A stretch of 64,000 nucleotides of DNA from Mobilicoccus massiliensis. Its GTDB lineage: Bacteria; Actinomycetota; Actinomycetes; Actinomycetales; Dermatophilaceae. Under the pieces are notes generated by a model. That model was given only the letters and a program-made list of their open reading frames with translations. It searched no databases and was not told the DNA's origin. The stretch spans positions 124,001-188,000 of the forward strand of contig NZ_LN651327.1 of the NCBI RefSeq assembly GCF_000826525.2, given 5' to 3'. The position numbers were made by a program, and so were the translations under genes. This document shows positions 58,545-64,000 of this stretch, in pieces. Positions within the stretch are counted from its first letter, which is position 1. Each line of letters starts with the position of its first letter.

Positions 58545-61353
58545 GGCAGGCAGCGCCGCGGTGCTCCTCGCCGGCGACGCCGGTGTGGGAAAGACCGCCC
58601 TCATCGGCACGGTCTCGGCGCGGGTGTCGCCGCAGCGCCGGGTCCTGGTCGGTCACTGCGTGGGGGAGACGGCCGGCACTCTGTCCTACCTGCCGTTCGT
58701 CGAGGCATTGGCCCGACTCGACGCCACGGATCCCGCCGCGATCGACGACGTCGTCGCGGTCTACCCCGCGTTCGCGCGGCTCGTCCCACGACGTGCGACC
58801 GAGGACGAGGCGGGGGACTGGAGCCGCATCGTCGAGGCCGTCCACGGCGGTCTGGAACTCCTCGCCTCGTCCCGGCCGCTGCTGCTCGTCGTCGAGGACA
58901 TCCACTGGGCCGACGAATCGACGCGCGAACTACTCACCCTGCTCTTCACGCGCGGGTTCAGCACCCCGGTGTCGATCCTCGTCTCCTACCGCAGCGACGA
59001 CCTCCACCGCCGACACCCGCTGCGGTCGTCACTGGGCGTGTGGTCACGGCTGCGCGTCACGCGCATCGACGTGCCGCCCTTGGAGGACGCCGCGATGCGA
59101 GCCCTCGTGCGCGCAGCCGATGTGGCGCTGAGCGAGGAGACCGTCACCGACGTCGTCGACCGCGCCCGCGGCAACGCCTTCTTCGCCCAGGAACTCGTCT
59201 CCGTGGCAGGCACGGGCGACCGGGACGACCTCGGACGTCTGCTGCTGCGGCGCCTCGACCCCCTCGGCGACGACGCGCAGGACGTGGTGCGGCTGGCGTC
59301 CGTCGTCGGGCGCCGGGTGAGTCACGAGATGCTCCTCGCGGTCACCGACCTGGACGCTGCGCGACTCGACCGGCTCCTTCGGGAGGTCGTCGACCACCAC
59401 ATCCTCGAGCCGACGCGCGACGGCGGATACACGTTCCGGCACGCGCTGCTCGCCGAGGCCGTCTACGACGACCTGTTGCCGGGCGAGCGGGTGCGCCATC
59501 ACCGCACCTGCGCACGCGCCCTCCAAGACCGGCCCGATCTGGGACCGGCCGCCGACCTCGCCCGCCACGCCCTCGCCGTTCACGACGTCGACCTGGCGAT
59601 CACGAGTTCGGTGGCGGCCGGTGACGCCGCGGACCGCATCGGCGGCCCGGCCGAGGCGGTCCACCACTTCGAGAACGCCCTGAGCCTGCTCCCGGACACC
59701 GACGAACGGGTGCATCGGCTGACCGTACGAGCCGCGGCGGCGGCGTTGGCCTCCGGGCGGGTCACGGCCGCCGCCGGTCTGCTGCGAAGCCGCCTCCGCC
59801 GGGACGACCTGCCGCCGCTGGAACGCGCCGAACTCCTGGCCCGTCTGGCGGGCGCGCTCAACTTCAGCGACGAGCCGGCCGACCGGGTCGCGATCGTCGA
59901 CGACGCGCTGTCGCTCGTACCGGAAACCGGTGAGGACGACCTTCGCGCCGACCTCCTCACCCGCCGCGTCGAGGCCCTGTGGATCGACGGCCGGATCGAG
60001 GAGGTCCTCGTCCAGGCCGAGGACCTCTCCCGCAGCGGAATGCTGGACGACCGCCGTCACCTGCGAACCGAGGTGTCGTCGATCGTCGCCAAGGCGCGCT
60101 CCCAGGAGCCGGACGGAGGCGAATCCCTGGCGGCGATCGATCGGGTGCTCGCGGGCTGGGGCGACGGGGTCGACTCCGCGCTGCTGCGGGCCCTGCACAC
60201 CCGTGCCCAGATCCTGTTCCGGCACGGGGATCTCCGCCGGGCCCGCGATGCGCACGTCTCCACGGTCGAGCTCGCCCGCAGCGCCGGGCTGCAACGCTCG
60301 CCCTACGCCGCGTACGCCCACGCGCTCGCCGTGCTCTGCTCGTACGAGATCGGCGAGTGGGACCGGGCGGCGGAACTGGCCGCGGACCAGGGAGAGCACT
60401 CCACCGAGATGCTCGCCTCCCTGCAGGCCGCGCTGTCCCTCGTCCACGCGGGGCGTGGCGAGCCGGAGGCGGTGTCGATCTTCGAGCGGCTGCGCGAGTT
60501 GTGGGAGATGGAGCGCTCGAACGTCGTGCAGTCGGGCACCGCGGCGCTCGATCTTCACGGGTGGTCCGGGGACCTGGCTGCCGCGCGGAAGGTTCGTGAC
60601 GACGTTGTCTCGTTCCTGCGCGCCGCATCGCACCAAGCGCACGTGATGGCCGAGGTCCGTCTCGATGCGCTGCTGCTCGCTCACCTCGCGATGCGCGCCG
60701 GCAGGGCCGGGACGACCGAGCGCGCGGCGCTGCTCGACGAGGGCCGGCATCTTGCCGAGGAGGCCGCGTCGGTGTGGCGTCAGCAGGCCGACCTGCCGCC
60801 CCGCACGATCGAGGCCTGGGCGTGGGAGGCGCGGGCCCGCGCGGAGTATCTCTTCCTGCGCTGGCAGGCGGGCGAACAGGTGGACGTCGACGAGCTTCTT
60901 GCCGAGTTCACCTCGTGCCGTGAGCTGTTCGCTCGCAAGGAGGACCGTTACGAGGAGGCGCGGTGCCGGTCGCGGTCCGCGATGGTCCTCGACGCGGTCG
61001 GCCGTGCAGACGAGGCGGGGCGTGAACGGAAAGCCGCTGCCGCCACGGCCCGGGCACTTCGCGCCGCGCCCCTCCTGGCCGAACTTGGATCCACCGGCGC
61101 TCCGGCCGGGAACGACCCGTCACCGCGCGCCGCCGCCGCAATTCCTCAGACGCCGACTCCCGCACTCACCCCGCGCGAGTGTGAGGTCCTGGAGCTGGTG
61201 TCCCGCGGACGCACCAACGGCGAGATCGGACGCCAGTTGTTCATCTCGACCAAGACGGCCAGCGTCCACGTCTCCAACATCCTCACCAAGCTGGGGGCGG
61301 CGAATCGTGCCGAGGCCGCCGCCATCGCCCGCGACCTCGGTCTTCTGGGCTGA
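58519..61353 (+). CDS. LuxR-family AAA regulator (LAL type), 5' end frameshifted
   Basis: A large ATP-binding LuxR (LAL/MalT-like) regulator: a P-loop NTPase (AGDAGVGKTALIG, Walker A about residue 18; Walker B LLLVVEDIHWADES), a long TPR-like helical region (about 330-830), and a C-terminal LuxR HTH of about 60 residues (TPRECEVLELVSRGRTNGEI, ISTKTASVHVSNILTKLG). In-frame translation from the first usable codon gives 944 residues from GTG 58519, inside the second repeat copy, without a ribosome site. The native start, ATG 58419 with a CACAAT box, is out of frame by the 52-bp duplication, so the gene is probably silent or weakly expressed as it stands. Confidence 0.85.
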   Translation: MEAAIDPPTAGSAAVLLAGDAGVGKTALIGTVSARVSPQRRVLVGHCVGETAGTLSYLPFVEALARLDATDPAAIDDVVAVYPAFARLVPRRATEDEAGDWSRIVEAVHGGLELLASSRPLLLVVEDIHWADESTRELLTLLFTRGFSTPVSILVSYRSDDLHRRHPLRSSLGVWSRLRVTRIDVPPLEDAAMRALVRAADVALSEETVTDVVDRARGNAFFAQELVSVAGTGDRDDLGRLLLRRLDPLGDDAQDVVRLASVVGRRVSHEMLLAVTDLDAARLDRLLREVVDHHILEPTRDGGYTFRHALLAEAVYDDLLPGERVRHHRTCARALQDRPDLGPAADLARHALAVHDVDLAITSSVAAGDAADRIGGPAEAVHHFENALSLLPDTDERVHRLTVRAAAAALASGRVTAAAGLLRSRLRRDDLPPLERAELLARLAGALNFSDEPADRVAIVDDALSLVPETGEDDLRADLLTRRVEALWIDGRIEEVLVQAEDLSRSGMLDDRRHLRTEVSSIVAKARSQEPDGGESLAAIDRVLAGWGDGVDSALLRALHTRAQILFRHGDLRRARDAHVSTVELARSAGLQRSPYAAYAHALAVLCSYEIGEWDRAAELAADQGEHSTEMLASLQAALSLVHAGRGEPEAVSIFERLRELWEMERSNVVQSGTAALDLHGWSGDLAAARKVRDDVVSFLRAASHQAHVMAEVRLDALLLAHLAMRAGRAGTTERAALLDEGRHLAEEAASVWRQQADLPPRTIEAWAWEARARAEYLFLRWQAGEQVDVDELLAEFTSCRELFARKEDRYEEARCRSRSAMVLDAVGRADEAGRERKAAAATARALRAAPLLAELGSTGAPAGNDPSPRAAAAIPQTPTPALTPRECEVLELVSRGRTNGEIGRQLFISTKTASVHVSNILTKLGAANRAEAAAIARDLGLLG

Positions 61354-61412
61354 CCATGGAGTGCGCGCCTTCGACCCTGGCCCCCGACCGGAGCGGATGG
61401 CACGCTGAGGGA

Positions 61413-61706
61413 ATGAGCGCCCCGGGTCTCCTTCGTGCCTTCTCCTGCGGGGTCTTGGCGGCCAACGCCACTCCCCATGCCTACGCCGCCACGGTCGGTG
61501 CCACCCAGCTCACGCCTCTCGCCGGGCGGCATTCCGGCCCGGAGGTCAACGCTGTGTGGGCAGCCGTGAACGGCGTCGGAGCGGCCGTGCTCGGCAGGCA
61601 TCTCGACCCGCGGGACGCACGCCAGCGGCAGGCCTTCAAAGCCGGGGTCGCCGCCTTCGCCACGTGGGCGCTGATCAGCGAGTGGGCCACGGACCTCAAC
61701 GGTTGA
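61413..61706 (+). CDS. small membrane-associated protein
   Basis: 97 residues. Hydrophobic stretches at about 5-35 (LLRAFSCGVLAANATPHAY) and 50-70 (NAVWAAVNGVGAAVLG) and a third near ATWALISEWATDLNG suggest two to three short membrane segments. No family recognised. CACGCT six bases before ATG 61413 fits the leaderless pattern. It lies between the LuxR-type gene and the epoxide hydrolase operator-like repeat. Confidence 0.6.
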   Translation: MSAPGLLRAFSCGVLAANATPHAYAATVGATQLTPLAGRHSGPEVNAVWAAVNGVGAAVLGRHLDPRDARQRQAFKAGVAAFATWALISEWATDLNG

Positions 61707-61723
61707 GTGAATCGAACGTCGTC

Positions 61724-61754
61724 CGGCTTGTGGTCATGTATTGACCACAAGCCG
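61724..61754. promoter_or_regulatory. 13-bp perfect inverted repeat upstream of the epoxide hydrolase
   Basis: CGGCTTGTGGTCA (61724-61736) and TGACCACAAGCCG (61742-61754) are perfectly inverted around TGTAT, 17 bases before ATG 61771. It also lies 18 bases after the preceding stop, so it could be a terminator hairpin; its AT-containing centre and position next to the start favour a repressor operator. Confidence 0.6.
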
Positions 61755-61770
61755 TGGTGTGCTCGATGGC

Positions 61771-62898
61771 ATGAACACGGACAACGCTGTGATCACGCCC
61801 TCCAACCTCCACATCGACGAGAGCGAACTCACCGACCTCAAGGCTCGCCTAGGTGCGACTCGCTGGCCCGATGCCGGCCCGACGGACGACTGGTCCGACG
61901 GTCTCCCGCTGAGCTACGCCCGAGAGCTGGCGGCCTACTGGAAGGACGAGTTCGACTGGCGCGCGCAGGAGGCGCGCATCAACGCCGTCTCGCAGTTCAC
62001 CACCGTGATCGGCGATCACCCGATCCACTTCTTCCATGAGCGCTCACCGCGCCCCGACGCCAAGCCGCTCCTTCTCGTCCACGGTTGGCCGAGCGGGCCG
62101 ACCGACTTCCTCGACATGCTCCCCCTGCTCACGGACCCGGGCGAGGGGCAACAGGCCTTCGACGTCGTGGTCCCCACCATCCCCGGGTTCGGCATCTCGG
62201 GCCCGACGAACGGCTGGACCCTGGCGGGGGTCGCCGACGCCTTCGCGGTCCTCATGGAACGGCTCGGCTACGACCGGTACCTCGCCCACGGATACGACAC
62301 GGGAGCGGGTGTCGTGCGCGAGCTGGGCCTGCGACACGGCGACGCCGTCGCTGCCGTCCACACCACGGGAATGCTGGGCGGTGAGGAGTTGACCCCGGAG
62401 ACCGCGGACATGTCCGTCCCCGAGGAGGCGCGGGCGATCGAGGCCGGGATGCGTTACCAGTACGAGATCGGGGCCTACGCCATGCTCCAGTCGACCCGGC
62501 CGCAGTCGCTGGCCTACGCCCTCACCGATTCCCCGGTCGGCCAGATGTCCTGGATGGTCGAACGGTTCCACGACTGGACCGGAGCGCAGGGGTCGCCGGA
62601 CGACGTTCTCGGCCGCGACCAGATGTCGATCTACTGGTTCTTCCGCACCGCAGGGTCCTCGGCCCGCTACTACAAGTACGGACTCCCGAACTGGGCAGAA
62701 CCACTGCAGCCCTCGACGATCCCCACGGCGGTGCTCGTCATGCCGAATGACATCGGAGGCCTCGTCCGCCGGCTCGCGGAGAAGGCCGACAACATCGTCC
62801 ATTGGCGTAAGGCCCCGACCGGTGGTCATTTCGCCGCGTGGGAACAGTCGGCGCTCGTGGCAGAGGATATTCGCGAATCCATCGGCCACTTCGACTGA
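61771..62898 (+). CDS. epoxide hydrolase (EHN domain, alpha/beta hydrolase)
   Basis: A 375-residue soluble epoxide hydrolase. N-terminal EHN domain (about 8-105: ESELTDLKARLGATRWPD; EFDWRAQEARINAVSQF), then an alpha/beta-hydrolase core with the oxyanion motif VHGWPSGPTDFLDM, nucleophile Asp in AHGYDTGAGVVREL (about residue 182; the family consensus is GxDWG, here YDTG) and C-terminal catalytic His in TGGHFAAWEQ (about 354). It opens epoxides to diols. ATG 61771 is preceded by the inverted repeat at 61724-61754. Regulation by an unidentified repressor is likely. Confidence 0.92.
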   Translation: MNTDNAVITPSNLHIDESELTDLKARLGATRWPDAGPTDDWSDGLPLSYARELAAYWKDEFDWRAQEARINAVSQFTTVIGDHPIHFFHERSPRPDAKPLLLVHGWPSGPTDFLDMLPLLTDPGEGQQAFDVVVPTIPGFGISGPTNGWTLAGVADAFAVLMERLGYDRYLAHGYDTGAGVVRELGLRHGDAVAAVHTTGMLGGEELTPETADMSVPEEARAIEAGMRYQYEIGAYAMLQSTRPQSLAYALTDSPVGQMSWMVERFHDWTGAQGSPDDVLGRDQMSIYWFFRTAGSSARYYKYGLPNWAEPLQPSTIPTAVLVMPNDIGGLVRRLAEKADNIVHWRKAPTGGHFAAWEQSALVAEDIRESIGHFD

Positions 62899-62967
62899 GG
62901 AGCGGACACTGAGCGCAGAACGCACATCGCGGCGAGGGCGGTGAGGTCTGTCGAGTGCCCAGTGGGC

Positions 62968-63942
62968 TCAGGAGTCGAGCCGCTCTCGTAGGGCGCGTTC
63001 TTCGTCGTCGGTGAGTCCGGCGGCGCGGGGTGCGGTGCGGTGGTACTCGTACTCCAGGGCGGCAGCGAGGGTGTCTGCGAGCGGCCTCGTGACGAGCCCT
63101 GCGTTGCGGGCGGCGGTGGTGTCGAGAGTGGCGAACCACCGCCAGTCGGGTTCATCGATCCACAACGGCAGCGAAGGCGTGCCCATCCAGGCGCCCACAC
63201 CTGCCGCGGAGAGGATCTCGCCCGGCACACGCCGTGTCGTGACCGACGCGCCGGCGACGGATCGGGCCGTGTCGAGGAACTCCGCCAGCGTGGTGGTGAG
63301 GCCCGTGGCGTTGAAGGTGCCGTGGGCGTGCCCGGTGGCGCAATCGAGGGTCCAGGAGGCGAGGTCCTCGATGTCGATGAGGGCGACCGGGAACGTGAGG
63401 TCCGGGGGCGCCAGCACATCCGGCCCGGTCGGGTGGGCGAAACGCCACGGGTAGTAGCCACTGCGGCCCGTCGCGTCGCCGGCGCCCCCGATGAGGCCGG
63501 AGCGGATGACTGTCCAGGACTCCTGGCTCGCCCGGACGGTCTGCTCGCAGGCCACCTTGGCGGCCCCGTACTCACTCATGTCGCTCATCACGTCATCGGC
63601 GAGCGGTTCGAGGAGTTCCGCGTCCTCGTTCTGCTCGGGACGATCGAACCGGGCGTAGGCGTTGCCGCTGGAGATGAACACCCAATGGCGAGTGCGGATG
63701 TCGCGGACGGCCCGGCGCGCATGACCGGGTTGACGGGTGAGATCGATGACCGCGTCCCATTCACGCGACTTCACGGTCTCGAGGCCGTCGTCGAGGTCCC
63801 GTTCGACACGGACGAAGTCGGCGCCGTCGGGAATGGGGCCGGTTCCGCGGGCGGCGCACGTGACGTCGATCCCGCGGTCGATGGCCTGGCGGGCGAGTTC
63901 GCGACCGAGCATGGCGGTCCCGCCGAGAATCAGGAGTCGCAC
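62968..63942 (-). CDS. NAD(P)-dependent epimerase/dehydratase (SDR)
   Basis: A 324-residue extended short-chain dehydrogenase. N-terminal nucleotide-binding loop LILGGTAMLGRELARQAIDRG (first part; GGTxxLG, about residues 7-13), the acidic DLDDGLETV, and the catalytic segment SEYGAAKVACEQ with Tyr about 126 and Lys about 130 in YxxxK. FISSGNAYA supplies the preceding Ser. It resembles reductases acting on nucleotide sugars or small carbonyls; substrate unknown. Complete, starting at ATG 63942, 58 bases from the window's right end, and converging on the epoxide hydrolase. Confidence 0.9.
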   Translation of the reverse strand: MRLLILGGTAMLGRELARQAIDRGIDVTCAARGTGPIPDGADFVRVERDLDDGLETVKSREWDAVIDLTRQPGHARRAVRDIRTRHWVFISSGNAYARFDRPEQNEDAELLEPLADDVMSDMSEYGAAKVACEQTVRASQESWTVIRSGLIGGAGDATGRSGYYPWRFAHPTGPDVLAPPDLTFPVALIDIEDLASWTLDCATGHAHGTFNATGLTTTLAEFLDTARSVAGASVTTRRVPGEILSAAGVGAWMGTPSLPLWIDEPDWRWFATLDTTAARNAGLVTRPLADTLAAALEYEYHRTAPRAAGLTDDEERALRERLDS

Positions 63943-64000
63943 GAGGTCAATCTGCCCCGCACCGGCTGCTGAGGTCAGCGCATTCCGCTGAGGGCAGAAG

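Noticed and set aside
58371..59624. ORF from ATG 58419 as a separate protein
   Set aside because: Only its first ~25 codons are real; the rest is the out-of-frame reading caused by the 52-bp duplication.
59044..60750. 568-residue minus-strand ORF inside the LuxR gene
   Set aside because: Shadow frame produced by codon bias; composition is not protein-like.

Overview
The window is one continuous stretch of a very GC-rich chromosome. Codons end mostly in G or C, GTG starts are common, several genes overlap by GTGA/ATGA, and many genes have a TANNNT box 6-7 bases before the start codon (leaderless transcripts). Together with a GAF-ANTAR regulator, an FtsK/EccC-type ATPase, a DUF6297-like ABC permease and a TPM-domain/PspA pair, this points to an actinobacterium, most likely of the order Micrococcales. 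That placement is an inference; no rRNA or tRNA gene was found to confirm it.

Layout: 1-4.3 kb holds a left-truncated unknown gene, a GNAT/CoA-transferase pair and an MFS exporter. 4.4-9.1 kb holds citrate synthase, a cysteine-desulfurase-like enzyme, and a MenC/N-succinylamino-acid racemase-type enolase with its companion acetyltransferase, whose 3' end is damaged by a 79-bp duplication. 9.2-17.3 kb holds an ABC exporter pair, a small membrane protein, the TPM-domain/PspA envelope pair, a GAF-ANTAR protein, a PaaX-type regulator and a methyltransferase. 17.3-21.8 kb holds a dicarboxylate/amino-acid symporter and a glycosyltransferase-methyltransferase-terpenoid-cyclase-fold operon. 22-30 kb is mostly metabolism and housekeeping: gluconokinase, a cNMP/CBS/DUF294 protein with a DnaQ-like exonuclease, a class II amidotransferase, an ArsC-like protein, a CoA-transferase, a ThiD/PdxK-type kinase and a YchJ protein. 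30-42.4 kb holds a Tag-like protein without its catalytic and zinc residues, a secreted metalloprotease, a DMT-type membrane protein, a sugar-phosphate mutarotase, a cytochrome P450, a DDAH-like amidinohydrolase, an inositol-phosphatase, a LOG-type phosphoribohydrolase, aminopeptidase N, an FKBP and a flavohemoglobin. 42.5-48.6 kb holds PutP, YihY, App1 and an Fpg/Nei glycosylase.

48.7-58 kb is the accessory part: a two-gene unit ending in a 1172-residue FHA-like/FtsK-EccC ATPase, a seven-copy motif array, an intact IS256-family element with 8-bp target duplication, an AAA+ ATPase of Orc1/Cdc6-like build followed by clustered TGGCCA palindromes, and an IS3-family element. 58-64 kb holds a small HsmA-like membrane protein, a 72-residue unknown, a large LuxR-family ATPase regulator whose native start is put out of frame by an exact 52-bp tandem duplication, an epoxide hydrolase behind a 13-bp perfect inverted repeat, and an NAD-dependent epimerase.

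Recurring theme: two coding sequences carry short non-triplet duplications (79 bp and 52 bp), and a third (the TPM-domain gene) has lost its normal 3' end. These look like recent frame-disrupting events or candidate on/off switches. No tRNA, rRNA or CRISPR array was recognised, and no complete new system can be proven from sequence alone.
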